64,000 nt of DNA from Suilimivivens sp009774465 (GCA_947382645.1 CANDAE010000006.1:62001-126000); one strand, 5' to 3'; shown: positions 23,702-33,670, counted from the first letter of the stretch. Notes: generated by a model from the sequence alone, not told the origin. Made by a program: numbers and translations.

Positions 23702-24493
23702 CTAATTTTTATGGAAAATACCTGACATCCTTGCCCAAAAAGAAACACCTTTTTCAAACTCAAGAAAGGGAATTTCTTTTCCTGTTACCCGATAACATAT
23801 ATTTTGATATGCTTTTCCTGCCAATGTATTATTTCCTACAAGAGGTTCCCCCTGGTTGGTTGCAATGACTACATTTTCATCATCCGGTACAATTCCGATC
23901 AGGCTGATTGCAAGAATATCCACTACGTCTGCCGCACTCATCATATCCCCGCGTTTGACCATGTCATACCGCAGCCTGTTAATGATCAGATCAATTTTAG
24001 TAAAATCACTGGCCTCTAAAAGTCCGATGATCCGGTCAGCATCTCTGATTGCTGATACTTCAGGTGTGGTTACTACAAGCGCCCGATCCGCCCCCGCAAT
24101 GGCATTTTTAAATCCCTGCTCAATTCCCGCCGGGCAATCCAGAATAATGTAATCAAACTGTTCCCGAAGCTGGTTGATCATTCTTACCATCTGTTCAGGG
24201 TTCACTGCTGTTTTATCCTTTGTCTGGGCTGAGGGCATAAGATACAGGCTGGGATGGCGTTTGTCTTTAATTAACGCCTGCTTAATGCGGCATTTTCCTT
24301 CTACCACATCCACCAGATTATACACAATCCTGTTTTCCAGCCCCATTACAACATCCAGATTACGCAGTCCTATATCCGTGTCGATCAAAACCACACGTTT
24401 TCCCATAGCGGCCAGACCTGATCCTACGTTTGCAGATGTGGTGGTCTTTCCCACACCGCCTTTTCCTGACGTGACGACAATTACTTCACTCAT
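23702..24493 (-). CDS. minD: Septum site-determining ATPase MinD
   Basis: ParA-family ATPase that recruits MinC to the membrane. The deviant Walker A SGKGGVGKTT is at residues 9-18; DTDIGLRNLD and ILDCPAGIEQ are the switch and Walker B regions. The C-terminal amphipathic helix (FEKGVSFWARMSGIFHKN) is the membrane-targeting sequence. 263 residues, full length. Gene order minC-minD-minE on the minus strand with short gaps. Confidence 0.97.
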   Translation of the reverse strand: MSEVIVVTSGKGGVGKTTTSANVGSGLAAMGKRVVLIDTDIGLRNLDVVMGLENRIVYNLVDVVEGKCRIKQALIKDKRHPSLYLMPSAQTKDKTAVNPEQMVRMINQLREQFDYIILDCPAGIEQGFKNAIAGADRALVVTTPEVSAIRDADRIIGLLEASDFTKIDLIINRLRYDMVKRGDMMSAADVVDILAISLIGIVPDDENVVIATNQGEPLVGNNTLAGKAYQNICYRVTGKEIPFLEFEKGVSFWARMSGIFHKN

Positions 24494-24545
24494 TTTTTAC
24501 CTCCAGATTTTAAATGAATTAATTTCGTCCCCTGAGAAAAGTCCC

Positions 24546-25229
24546 TTAAACAGGCAATTCGCTCAGTAATTCTTTTGTGAGAGAATCCACAATTACTTTT
24601 TCGTCTTTTACGTATGCTATTTTCGGCTGTACCTTTGGTTTTATGGACCATTTTGAGGTCTTTTCTTTATGTTTATATTTGAAATCACCGATTTTTAATT
24701 TTTCCGGCGACATTTCAAGCGCAACTACATAATGATGATAATCTCCATTTCCCCCTGCATAGGCTTCACCAAAAAGCCCTCCTAAAACGATAATGTCTTT
24801 TGCTGATATAATCGCAGAGCCCGGATATACATCACCCAATATGACAATACTGGATTCCGTTTCCAGAGTCTGTCCATTTTTCAGAGTGCCCTTATAAAAC
24901 TGTCCTTCTTCACCTGCCCCCGGCTTACCTGAAAAATCTGTCTGCTGCAAAGCCTTAACAAAATTTTGATTGGTTGCATCATCCTCTCCCACCAGACAGA
25001 TAATCTGAAGTCTTGAGTTTTCGGAAATCACGTCCAATATTTTCTTTTCTTCTTCATCAGTCAGTATTCTGCCTTTGATGGAAAGCGCCATTCTTGCATC
25101 TTTAAAAAAGCTGCTTGACTCATGAAACTTATCGGCAATATCAATTATTAAGGCTTCAAAAGGCATCTCCGGATCAAGATGCAGAACAATGCCATTTGGA
25201 AAACTTTTAAGTACAACTGAATTTTTCAA
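24546..25229 (-). CDS. minC: Septum inhibitor MinC
   Basis: Inhibitor of FtsZ ring assembly, 227 residues. The N-terminal FtsZ-interacting domain is followed by a beta-helical C-terminal domain that shows the family pattern SIVILGDVYPGSAIISAKDI, VLGGLFGEAYAGGNGD and the MinD-contact face near YHHYVVALEMSPEKLKIG. It lies 24 bases after mrdA in the shape/division transcript. Confidence 0.93.
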   Translation of the reverse strand: MKNSVVLKSFPNGIVLHLDPEMPFEALIIDIADKFHESSSFFKDARMALSIKGRILTDEEEKKILDVISENSRLQIICLVGEDDATNQNFVKALQQTDFSGKPGAGEEGQFYKGTLKNGQTLETESSIVILGDVYPGSAIISAKDIIVLGGLFGEAYAGGNGDYHHYVVALEMSPEKLKIGDFKYKHKEKTSKWSIKPKVQPKIAYVKDEKVIVDSLTKELLSELPV

Positions 25230-25253
25230 AATAATCTTACTCCTTTAAATAAT

Positions 25254-28133
25254 CTAATCTGTTCTGGCCGTACTGCCAGTTAATCTCTCTGCAACACCTG
25301 TAAGAAGCTCATCTTCATCTACAAGATCAAAATAATACTGCAGCACCTCTTTTGTAGTTCTGGCCGCATAACTGGAAGTATATCCAAATGCAATTCTTGT
25401 AGCTATGGCAATTTCCGGCTCATCATAAGGTGCATAGCAGACAAACAGCGCATGGTTTGCACGGTTTTTATCTTCCTCGGCTGTACCTGTCTTACCTGCC
25501 ACTTTCACTTCCAGATCCTTCAGATAAGCATTGTTTTCAATTACCTGACGCATTCCCAGGTGAATGGCATCCCAGTAAGATTCTTCCATGTTTATGGTGT
25601 TTCTGACCTCAGCACTGTTTTCCTTCAGCAGATTGCCGCTGTGGTCAGTAATCCGATCCACAAGCGTCAAATCATAACAGGTACCGCTGTTTGCTACCGT
25701 TGTGATATATCTGGCAAGTCCTACAGTGGAAAAGTTATTGTTGCCCTGCCCAATTGCAGACCGGACTGCATCTTCCGTAGATACCTGCGGCGTAGATTCT
25801 TCAATTTCAATGCCTGATGTTTCCGTAAGTCCATACATATCCGCATATTTTTTCAGAACTGCAAGTCCGGTATCCGGTGAATAGGCATCACCATTCATTC
25901 CCAGATGATACCCCAGTTCATAGAAAAAAATATTACAGGAATGGCGGATGCTTCCTGATAAATTTAAAGAACCATGCCTCCCGGGATGAATCCAACAGGT
26001 TGGCGGTGGATAAATATCCTCAAAAATTCCGTTACAGGTAACAGTGGTATATGGTGTAATTGCCCCTTCCATCAATCCGGCAGTGGCAGAAACCATTTTA
26101 AAAGTTGATCCCGGCGCAGTCATCTGCATAGTGGCATAATTACGCAGCGGCGTTGAAAGATCATTCAGCAATTGGGAATAATACTCGGCATTTACACCAT
26201 TTGCCATTTTATTGTTATCATACCCCGGATAAGTAACCAATGCCAGTACATCTCCTGTATTTACATCTGTGACAACCATAGAAGCCGAATAGGGATCCAG
26301 GGCAAGCTGGGCAGGGGTAATATCCAGATTTTTGATACGCTCCATCATAAAGTTAAATGCGGAAACAGAGCCATTTTCCAGAGCAGCCCTTTCTTCAGCA
26401 GAAACTTCCACCAGCTCCTGTTCCAAAAGAAGCCTGCAGATCTGCGTTCCTGATATCACATCCTTTTTTATCATAAAACGATAAATCCGCTTGGTAAAAT
26501 CAATATTATCTTCCAACTGTTCAAAAATGTAGCTGACAATGTGTTCATATATTTCTTCCGAATCAGCATATTGACTGGAAAGGTCAAGTCTTGTTACGTC
26601 TATCCAGTTCATGGCAATACAGTAATTTAAATATTCTTTCAGACTGATAACTTCATCTGTTGTCCACGCAATATATGTTTCATCATCCACATCCACACGA
26701 CTTCTGACAATAATTCCATTTTTGTACAGCATTTCAGCGATGTAGCTTTCATAAATCTGATACTCAAGATCAAGATTTTCGTAAGGCGTCATTGCTTCCG
26801 TAAGTTCTCTTTGAAGAGTATCAAATACATCCTGCTTTCTTTCCGTATATTGTTCGTGAACTTCCTTTTCCGTTTCCCCGGCATTTGCTGCTGTAAAGTG
26901 AGACGTATCAATTACGTTGTTATTGATCAGGGCATAATATACATCATAAATGGGAATTTTAATTTTACTGCTGCTTACTTCACTGGTGTTAAATTCTTTC
27001 GCATTAATGATATTGGTGTAAAGAATACTTGCAATTTTCTGTTCCAGTATTTTATAAACTGCAATCTGCAGGTCTTTGTCAATGGTAAGAAAAACATCAT
27101 TTCCGGCAACCGGTTCCACATAATTGGTGGTTTCTGTTACTTTTCCAAGGCTGTCGACAAATATCGTCTCGCTGCCTTTGGTTCCCTGCAGGTAAGACTC
27201 CATAGATTTTTCAATTCCAAGTTTTCCTACCGTATCATTTAAATTATAGGAGGATTCTCCATATTCTTCCTGAAGTGCTGTCAATTCCTCCTGTGATATC
27301 TTCCCTGTGTAGCCTAAAATATGTGAAAAATAAACACTGTCAACATATTTGCGGATGGTATCCTCAACAATAGACACGCCCTCTAATTCCATACTGTTTT
27401 CCATTACTACGGCAACTGTTGCTTCACTTACGTCTGTTGCAACAGTAGTTGCAATATATTTCTGAAAACTGTTATTATTCATATCATAGCGGATGGATAA
27501 AATTTTAAGAACTTCTTCACTGGTATATCCATTTCCGGGGACAAAAGTATCACTGGTATCATCATCAGTATAATTGCCAATCCGAAACCTGTCCCAGCCG
27601 CACAAATAGTTGATTACATCCTGTGCAGTGGCAGTGCGCTCCTTCTCTTCCAGCTTTTCAATGGAAGCATGTCCATAAACATCAGCAAGAAAACGGTTTA
27701 GCTGTGTTCCTTCAACGGCAAAAATATACCGTCCATTTTTATCCAGCACAATTTTAAAATCACTGGAAATACTGTCCCCGTTTCTCTCTATAATATTAAT
27801 CAGCTTATATATGGTTGTATTTAAATTTAAGTTCTTATACCGGCCGCTTTCATAAACATCTTCAATGGTAACGGAATGGGCCAGCTCATTATAGGCCAGA
27901 AGATTTCCGTTTCTGTCATAAATGCACCCCCGGCTCCCGTTAATTGTGCGTTCCTTCATAATTTTCATCTGAAAGGAATCAAGATATTCTTCCCCATGAA
28001 CAATCTGCAGATCAAAAATACGGTTGACCATGATTCCGCATATACTGATCATAATCAGCACAAGAACAAAAACTCTGGATGTTACCATATTTAAAAAATT
28101 TTCTCTAAATTCATCAAACAAACTTCCGCTCAC
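25254..28133 (-). CDS. mrdA: Elongation-specific penicillin-binding protein 2 with large insertion
   Basis: Class B transpeptidase crosslinking peptidoglycan with RodA. It has an N-terminal membrane helix (about residues 17-38), a pedestal domain with SRGCIYDRNGNLLAYN, and the transpeptidase domain. Catalytic motifs: Ser676-Thr-Phe-Lys679, Ser732-Cys-Asn734 and Lys881-Thr-Gly. At 959 residues it is some 250-300 longer than usual PBP2. The surplus lies at about residues 365-610, between LTIDKDLQIAVYKILEQKI and ASMVVTDVNTGDVLA, and is acidic and helical in appearance. The GTG at 28133 sits almost on the ribosome binding site; a TTG at 28121 is an alternative start. It overlaps mreD by up to 20 bases. 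Confidence 0.94.
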   Translation of the reverse strand: MSGSLFDEFRENFLNMVTSRVFVLVLIMISICGIMVNRIFDLQIVHGEEYLDSFQMKIMKERTINGSRGCIYDRNGNLLAYNELAHSVTIEDVYESGRYKNLNLNTTIYKLINIIERNGDSISSDFKIVLDKNGRYIFAVEGTQLNRFLADVYGHASIEKLEEKERTATAQDVINYLCGWDRFRIGNYTDDDTSDTFVPGNGYTSEEVLKILSIRYDMNNNSFQKYIATTVATDVSEATVAVVMENSMELEGVSIVEDTIRKYVDSVYFSHILGYTGKISQEELTALQEEYGESSYNLNDTVGKLGIEKSMESYLQGTKGSETIFVDSLGKVTETTNYVEPVAGNDVFLTIDKDLQIAVYKILEQKIASILYTNIINAKEFNTSEVSSSKIKIPIYDVYYALINNNVIDTSHFTAANAGETEKEVHEQYTERKQDVFDTLQRELTEAMTPYENLDLEYQIYESYIAEMLYKNGIIVRSRVDVDDETYIAWTTDEVISLKEYLNYCIAMNWIDVTRLDLSSQYADSEEIYEHIVSYIFEQLEDNIDFTKRIYRFMIKKDVISGTQICRLLLEQELVEVSAEERAALENGSVSAFNFMMERIKNLDITPAQLALDPYSASMVVTDVNTGDVLALVTYPGYDNNKMANGVNAEYYSQLLNDLSTPLRNYATMQMTAPGSTFKMVSATAGLMEGAITPYTTVTCNGIFEDIYPPPTCWIHPGRHGSLNLSGSIRHSCNIFFYELGYHLGMNGDAYSPDTGLAVLKKYADMYGLTETSGIEIEESTPQVSTEDAVRSAIGQGNNNFSTVGLARYITTVANSGTCYDLTLVDRITDHSGNLLKENSAEVRNTINMEESYWDAIHLGMRQVIENNAYLKDLEVKVAGKTGTAEEDKNRANHALFVCYAPYDEPEIAIATRIAFGYTSSYAARTTKEVLQYYFDLVDEDELLTGVAERLTGSTARTD

Positions 28134-28632
28134 TCCTTTTTTCAGAGGCCTCTATCTTTTTATTGATCCATAAAATCAGCGGATACAAAAGCAGCGTAAT
28201 AAATATCGTATATACCATTTCAGGCAATATGATATGAAGCATATAGTATTTGATATCAAAACGACTTCTCATCAAAAATAAAATCACATAATAGGAAAAT
28301 CCATATACAAAATCACTGACCAGAATAAGAATCAAAGGCAGTTTAATATCATCCGGATAAAAAATCCGGTTAAATTTGCCATTGCCATAACCTATGTACA
28401 TATAGATCATTGCATTTAATCCAAGGACACTTCCAAAAAAGATATCAATGAAAAAACCGCAGCAAAATCCCATAATAAGTCCTGTCTTTTCTCCCCTCAT
28501 AAATCCAAAGGAAGCCGTCAGAATAATCATAAGATTTGGAACAATGCCTCCAAACGACAAACCTTGAAATACGGTAGTCTGCAGCAGAAAACATAAAATA
28601 ATAAAAAATACAGATATTATAAATCGCTTCAC
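28114..28632 (-). CDS. mreD: Rod-shape protein MreD
   Basis: A 172-residue integral membrane protein of the elongasome with about five hydrophobic helices. The sequence LQTTVFQGLSFGGIVPNLMI at the N-terminus and GFCCGFFIDIFFGSVLGLNA are typical of MreD. It starts with GTG directly after the mreC stop codon, with GGGAG eight bases upstream inside mreC, so translation is likely coupled. Confidence 0.92.
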   Translation of the reverse strand: MKRFIISVFFIILCFLLQTTVFQGLSFGGIVPNLMIILTASFGFMRGEKTGLIMGFCCGFFIDIFFGSVLGLNAMIYMYIGYGNGKFNRIFYPDDIKLPLILILVSDFVYGFSYYVILFLMRSRFDIKYYMLHIILPEMVYTIFITLLLYPLILWINKKIEASEKRSERKFV

Positions 28633-29505
28633 TTAAGAATCTCCCGTAGTCTGTTTCAGTTCTGTGATCACCAGAACTTCTTCTAAATGCTCAAAATCAA
28701 CAGCCGGTGTAATTGTTCCGGATTTTGTCAGATTATTGGAATCTACTGTAATGCTGGAAATATAACCAATCAATATCCCCGGCAGGTATTTGTCACTGAC
28801 ATTTGATGTTACAATTTTATCTCCCTCTACAACTCTGTCAGCGCTGTCAATCAGCATTTCAAAACTAATCAGTCCGTCTGCATACAATACCAGACTGCCG
28901 CGTACCACCAGATTATCTGATGTAGACAGCACCATGCCGCTGGTATTTGAATTATCATCTATAATAGACATAACTTTCGACCAGTTAGGACCTACATCAA
29001 TGATGCGCCCCACCAGACCACTGCCGGCCAGCACATTCATATCAATTGCCAGTCCGTCTTCATACCCTTTATTAATAACAAAAGAGTGAAACCAGTTTCC
29101 GGAATCTTTGGCAATAATACGGGCGCCCACCTTATCATACTCATCATATTGGGCATCCAGGTCATATAATTCTCTTAAATTCGTAAGCTCGTAGCGGTCC
29201 TGCTGAAGACGTATGTTTTCCATAGTGAGTTCATCCACCTGCGCTTTCAGCTCTTCGTTCTCATTGAGAAGATAACGAATCTGCACCAGCTCCTCAGAAC
29301 GGGTACTGAGCCAGCTTCCGGCTTTGCTGATTCCGTCCTGAAGAGGGATAAGAAGAAAACCGCCTGCCGCGCTGATGGGGGCGCTTAAAAAATTAGTATT
29401 AAATGTGATGACTATTAAACCCGTACATAATATTGTTAAAATAAAAAGGAGATATTTACCGGGTAATGTAAACTTTTCTCCTTTTTTCTTTATGATTGGA
29501 CTCAT
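28633..29505 (-). CDS. mreC: Rod-shape protein MreC
   Basis: Bitopic elongasome scaffold, 290 residues. One N-terminal membrane helix (YLLFILTILCTGLIVITF), a coiled coil (about residues 70-110, LLNENEELKAQVDELTMENI) and a beta-rich extracellular domain with VIAKDSGNWFHSFVINKG-type segment (here IIAKDSGNWFHSF) are visible. It overlaps the mreB stop codon by four bases (ATGA). Confidence 0.95.
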   Translation of the reverse strand: MSPIIKKKGEKFTLPGKYLLFILTILCTGLIVITFNTNFLSAPISAAGGFLLIPLQDGISKAGSWLSTRSEELVQIRYLLNENEELKAQVDELTMENIRLQQDRYELTNLRELYDLDAQYDEYDKVGARIIAKDSGNWFHSFVINKGYEDGLAIDMNVLAGSGLVGRIIDVGPNWSKVMSIIDDNSNTSGMVLSTSDNLVVRGSLVLYADGLISFEMLIDSADRVVEGDKIVTSNVSDKYLPGILIGYISSITVDSNNLTKSGTITPAVDFEHLEEVLVITELKQTTGDS

Positions 29506-30512
29506 TTGCTCATTCCTTCAATTGAATAGGCCACTGATTTATAATTTGTATCCTTAATAATCTTGGAAATTCCCAGTGCTACGCTTGTTGTTGGATTTTC
29601 GGAAACATTTACCTTAAGTCCTGTTCCCTTTTGCATAAGCTCTGACAAATGATTTACCTGTGAAGCGCCACCTGTCAGATAAATACCATGCCGGTAAATA
29701 TCTGCTGCAAGTTCCGGAGGCGTTCTTTCCAAAATAACTTTTATATTGTCAATAATTGTATAAAAATGTTCTGTCAGAGAATCATCAATCAGTTGGGTGG
29801 GAAGCTCCCGTTCCACCGGAAGTCCTGTCACAATGTCTCTTCCATAAACCACGGCGCCGGCGCCTGATTTTTCAAGCTCACGCAATGCTATTTTTACATT
29901 TTCAGCGGTTTTACCTCCAATTATAAGGCTGAATTCCCGCCTTACAGCAGCACGGATGGCATCATCAAACTTCTGGCCTCCTACCTTGATCAGCCGGCTC
30001 AGTACAATGCCGCCCAGTGAAAGAATTGATATTTCCGTGGTGTCAAATCCCACATTGACAATAAGTACGCCCTGAGAATTTTTTACGTCAATATCAAGTC
30101 CCAGTCCGTCAGCAACCGCCTTTTCAACTACCATAATTCTTTTTGCCTTCACTCCGGCATCGCGAATCAGGTCATAGAAAGCTCTTTTTTCAACTTCAGT
30201 AACATCTGTGGGAACTGCAATATAATAGTCTGCCGCCTTTAAGTTGCTTCTGGTCAGATCATTGATAAAGTATTTGATCAAAAGTTCCATATTTTTGATG
30301 TCCGCAATTACTCCATTGGAAAGCGGATAGGAAATATGAATATTTGCAGGCGCTTTTTCATACATTTCAAAAGCGGAATCACCATAGGCAAATAAATTAT
30401 TTTTATTTTCGATGGCAATCATATTTTTTTCCACCAGGATCGTGTCATCCGAACGATTATAAATTTTAATATTACTGGTTCCTAAATCAATACCAAATGC
30501 ACTGTTAGACAA
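29502..30512 (-). CDS. mreB: Rod-shape actin homologue MreB
   Basis: Cytoskeletal ATPase that organises cell-wall elongation. The actin-fold phosphate loops are seen in FGIDLGTSNIKIY and VLIVNVGFDTTEISIL, and the adenosine motif in GIYLTGGASQVNHL. The 336-residue protein starts at a TTG (30512), with AGAAAGGGG eight bases upstream; no ATG is closer. Its TAVP-type catalytic segment reads YYIAVPTDVTEVEKRA. It follows radC and starts the mreBCD set. Confidence 0.93.
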   Translation of the reverse strand: MSNSAFGIDLGTSNIKIYNRSDDTILVEKNMIAIENKNNLFAYGDSAFEMYEKAPANIHISYPLSNGVIADIKNMELLIKYFINDLTRSNLKAADYYIAVPTDVTEVEKRAFYDLIRDAGVKAKRIMVVEKAVADGLGLDIDVKNSQGVLIVNVGFDTTEISILSLGGIVLSRLIKVGGQKFDDAIRAAVRREFSLIIGGKTAENVKIALRELEKSGAGAVVYGRDIVTGLPVERELPTQLIDDSLTEHFYTIIDNIKVILERTPPELAADIYRHGIYLTGGASQVNHLSELMQKGTGLKVNVSENPTTSVALGISKIIKDTNYKSVAYSIEGMSK

Positions 30513-30527
30513 AGTAAATACCCCTTT

Positions 30528-31214
30528 CTATATTAAATGTTCTTCTTTTAAACTAATGTAACAGCCATCGCCTACAATAATATGATCTATAAGCGGAATG
30601 TCCATCAGTTCTCCTGCTTTTTTTATCTTTTGGGTAATCAGAATATCCTGATTGCTGGGTTTGGGATCTCCACTGGGATGATTGTGCAGAAGCATTAAAT
30701 GGCAGGCTCTGTATTTTAACGCCTGTATAAAAATTTCCCGGGCAGATACAAGTGAAGCATTTACAGTCCCTATTGATATCATATATTCTTCGATTAAGTT
30801 CAGCTTATTATCCAAAAGTAACAATAAAACAATTTCTTTTTCCTGATGGCGCATGTTTTCCATGTAATAATCCGCCACTGTATCAGGCATATTAAAGCGG
30901 AGGGTGGATGCAGCCCTTTCTCTGGACATTCTCATTGCAAGCTCTGCAACACACTTTATTTTTACCGCCTTGACTTCTCCTATTCCGGGAATCTCCATTA
31001 ACTCTTTCAGTGAAATATGATGAAGCAGATTAAGCCCCCGTTTTCTTTGTGCTGAAAGAGATAAAATTTGTTCTGCCAGCTTTAATGCCGGGCAGTTTCG
31101 TGTGCCTGTCCTTAAAATAATTGCCAGAAGTTCCGCCTCTGTCAAGGCGGAAGGGCCAAGCGACAAAAACTTTTCATAAGGAAGATCCGGATTTTTTACA
31201 GTATTTAATTTCAT
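30528..31214 (-). CDS. radC: RadC-like JAMM-domain protein
   Basis: A 228-residue RadC family protein, historically linked to DNA repair although its biochemical role is unsettled. It has an N-terminal helix-hairpin-helix (ELMEIPGIGEVKAVKIKC) and a C-terminal JAMM metalloprotease-like motif (HNHPSGDPKPSNQD). RadC copies occur on mobile elements, but this one heads the mre-min cluster, its usual chromosomal place in Firmicutes (radC-mreB). Confidence 0.94.
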   Translation of the reverse strand: MKLNTVKNPDLPYEKFLSLGPSALTEAELLAIILRTGTRNCPALKLAEQILSLSAQRKRGLNLLHHISLKELMEIPGIGEVKAVKIKCVAELAMRMSRERAASTLRFNMPDTVADYYMENMRHQEKEIVLLLLLDNKLNLIEEYMISIGTVNASLVSAREIFIQALKYRACHLMLLHNHPSGDPKPSNQDILITQKIKKAGELMDIPLIDHIIVGDGCYISLKEEHLI

Positions 31215-31319
31215 TTATTTCCTTTCTGATCCCTTCTCTCAATCAGAATGAAATGAAATTACAGCCATCCATTATATTAACACAATTGGCAATTTATGTA
31301 TACTGATTTCATTGAAATT

Positions 31320-32651
31320 TTATAAGTTTCGTTTGTCAAAATCTTTCATGATTATTCCTTTTTCAACTAATTTCTGTAAGGTTTTCATAATTCCAAATTT
31401 TCCATGCTGCCAGGTAAGCCCTCCCTGAAAAAATACCGAATAAGGGGGTTTTATCGGCCCGTCTGCGCTTAGTTCAATAGAGGAACCGGAAACAAAAGCA
31501 CCGGCAGCCATAATTACAGGACTGTCATACCCCGGCATATCCCAGGGTTCCGGAGTTACATGACCATCCACAGCCGCCGCCTGCTGAATTCCCTGACAAA
31601 AAGCAATGACACCCTCCGGATTTCCAAAGGTGACCGCCTGAATAATATCATGTCTGGATTCTGTTTTGTCCGGAACCACTTTAAAACCAAGATTTTCATA
31701 TAAATTTGCTGCAAAAATGGCAGATTTAAGGGCATTGGCAGTCACAGAAGGCGCCAAAAACAGCCCCTGATAAAAAGCGCCAAGCGCCTGCAGGGATGCG
31801 CCCACTTCCTTTCCAAGCCCCGGAGAAGTGAGACGATACGCCGCATTTTCAATACACTCCTTTTTCCCTGCAAGATAGCCGCCGATAGGCGCCAACCCGC
31901 CTCCCGGATTTTTAATGAGGGAGCCAACCACCAGATCTGCCCCTGCATCAGAAGGTTCCCGGATTTCCGTAAATTCACCATAACAGTTATCCACCATACA
32001 AATCACATTGGGACTGCATTCTTTTATAAAAGAAACCAATTGACCAAGTCGGTCTATTGACAGAGTCGGTCGAGTTTGGTATCCCTTGGAGCGCTGAATC
32101 GTAACCATTTTCGTTTTTTTATTAATTGCTTTTTTTATGCCTTCAAAATCAAAATTTCCGTCCGGCAGCAAATCAACCTGCCTGTAGCTGATGCCATATT
32201 CCTTAAGAGAACCCTTAGAAGGACGAATTCCAATCACTTCCTCTAAGGTATCATAGGGCTTTCCTACCGGTGAAAGCAGTTCATCTCCCGGACGCAGATT
32301 GCTCATAAGGGCAAGGGCAAGGGCATGTGTGCCGCAGGTAATCTGGGGGCGCACAAGGGCATCTTCCGTATGAAAAATATCTGCATAAACCTGTTCTAAG
32401 GTTTCCCTTCCCAGATCATTGTAGCCATAACCGGTGGTTCCAAGAAGGCAGGCTTCGCTGACTTTGTTTTTCTGCATGGCCCCAATCACCTTTAACTGGT
32501 TATATTCGGAAAGCGCGTCTATTTCTTCCCAGCGTTCTTTAAGGGAATTCCATATATCCTGTGCAAAATTATAGACCTGCCGGCTGATTCCCATAGCAGC
32601 ATACATTTGCGCCATCGCTTCCTCATTCATTTCAAATTTATTTTTAATCAT
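31320..32651 (-). CDS. PLP-dependent methionine gamma-lyase family protein (COG4100, YnbB-like)
   Basis: A 443-residue fold-type I PLP enzyme of the group once labelled aluminium resistance protein and related to cystathionine/methionine lyases. The cofactor lysine is in VGSLIKNPGGGLAPIGGY, and CMVDNCYGEF holds the PLP-binding aspartate. TTGYGYNDLGRETLEQVYAD near residue 70 is conserved in the family. The reaction is not proven. It ends the miaB-mutS-mutL-miaA transcript, the same place as in many Firmicutes. Confidence 0.88.
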   Translation of the reverse strand: MIKNKFEMNEEAMAQMYAAMGISRQVYNFAQDIWNSLKERWEEIDALSEYNQLKVIGAMQKNKVSEACLLGTTGYGYNDLGRETLEQVYADIFHTEDALVRPQITCGTHALALALMSNLRPGDELLSPVGKPYDTLEEVIGIRPSKGSLKEYGISYRQVDLLPDGNFDFEGIKKAINKKTKMVTIQRSKGYQTRPTLSIDRLGQLVSFIKECSPNVICMVDNCYGEFTEIREPSDAGADLVVGSLIKNPGGGLAPIGGYLAGKKECIENAAYRLTSPGLGKEVGASLQALGAFYQGLFLAPSVTANALKSAIFAANLYENLGFKVVPDKTESRHDIIQAVTFGNPEGVIAFCQGIQQAAAVDGHVTPEPWDMPGYDSPVIMAAGAFVSGSSIELSADGPIKPPYSVFFQGGLTWQHGKFGIMKTLQKLVEKGIIMKDFDKRNL

Positions 32652-32689
32652 ATTTTCTTCATGCCTTTCCTGTCTGCCTGAACCGGCAA

Positions 32690-33631
32690 TTATAATGTAT
32701 TTATTTTTGACACCATGAAATCTAATATTTTCCGGTTGTCATATCCAAAAGAAGGTTTGTCAATCCAGATCACATTCCGTTCACGCCGAAACCAGGTAAG
32801 CTGCCTTTTTGCAAAATGCCGGGTATCCCGTTTGATTTTGTAAACCGCATCTTCCAAAGAACATTCTCCGTTCAGGCAGGAAAAAATTTCCTTATACCCC
32901 AATCCCTGCATGGATACCATGTCCGTATTGTATCCCATATCCTTTAAGGTTTGCACTTCTTTTACAAGCCCCTGTGCAAGCATGTTATCCACCCGTTCGT
33001 CAATCCTTTGATAGAGCAGTTTTCTGTCATCATTTAATACAAAATAGCAACTGTCATATGCCGCATCTTTTTCCCTCTCCCGCCTGTTATGCTCTGAAAT
33101 AGGATAACCATTCAGCTCATAAAACTCCAGCGCCCGGATAACGCGTTTTACGTTGTTTGGATGGATTTCCCGGGCTGATACGGGATCAATTTTGCAAAGC
33201 TGTGCGTGGAGAATTTCCATTCCCTTTTCTCTGGCTTCTCTTTCAAGTCTTGTGCGCACAGGTAAATGTTCCTCTTCCTTTGAAAAATCAATGTCATATA
33301 AGAGGGCCTGAATATAAAAACCGGTTCCCCCAACAATAATGGGGATATGCCCTCTGTCATAAATAACATGAAGCGCTTCCTTCGCCATTTCCTTAAAGCG
33401 GCAGACATTAAATTCTTCCTCCGGCATAAGCACATCCACCAGATAATGAGGAATTCCCTGCATTTCCTCTTTGGATATTTTGGCGGAACCAATGTCCATA
33501 TACCGGTAAATCTGCATGGAATCTGCGGAAATAATTTCGCCCTTAATTTCCTTTGCAAGGGCAATTGACAAAGCAGTTTTTCCCACCGCTGTGGGGCCGG
33601 TAAGAATAATCATTTTATTTTTCTGACTCAT
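32690..33631 (-). CDS. miaA: tRNA dimethylallyltransferase
   Basis: Adds a dimethylallyl group to adenosine 37 of tRNAs reading UNN codons; the product is the substrate of MiaB encoded in the same cluster. The P-loop GPTAVGKTALSIALA, the SADSMQIYRYMDIGSAK and PHYLVDV blocks, and VGGTGFYIQALLYDIDF are diagnostic. 313 residues, complete. Confidence 0.96.
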   Translation of the reverse strand: MSQKNKMIILTGPTAVGKTALSIALAKEIKGEIISADSMQIYRYMDIGSAKISKEEMQGIPHYLVDVLMPEEEFNVCRFKEMAKEALHVIYDRGHIPIIVGGTGFYIQALLYDIDFSKEEEHLPVRTRLEREAREKGMEILHAQLCKIDPVSAREIHPNNVKRVIRALEFYELNGYPISEHNRREREKDAAYDSCYFVLNDDRKLLYQRIDERVDNMLAQGLVKEVQTLKDMGYNTDMVSMQGLGYKEIFSCLNGECSLEDAVYKIKRDTRHFAKRQLTWFRRERNVIWIDKPSFGYDNRKILDFMVSKINTL

Positions 33632-33670
33632 AATTTGCTAAAACCCTTTCCGGCAGCGAAAATTTATATC

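Noticed and set aside
30528..31214. RadC as a marker of a mobile element
   Set aside because: It sits directly before mreB, the ordinary chromosomal order in Firmicutes.
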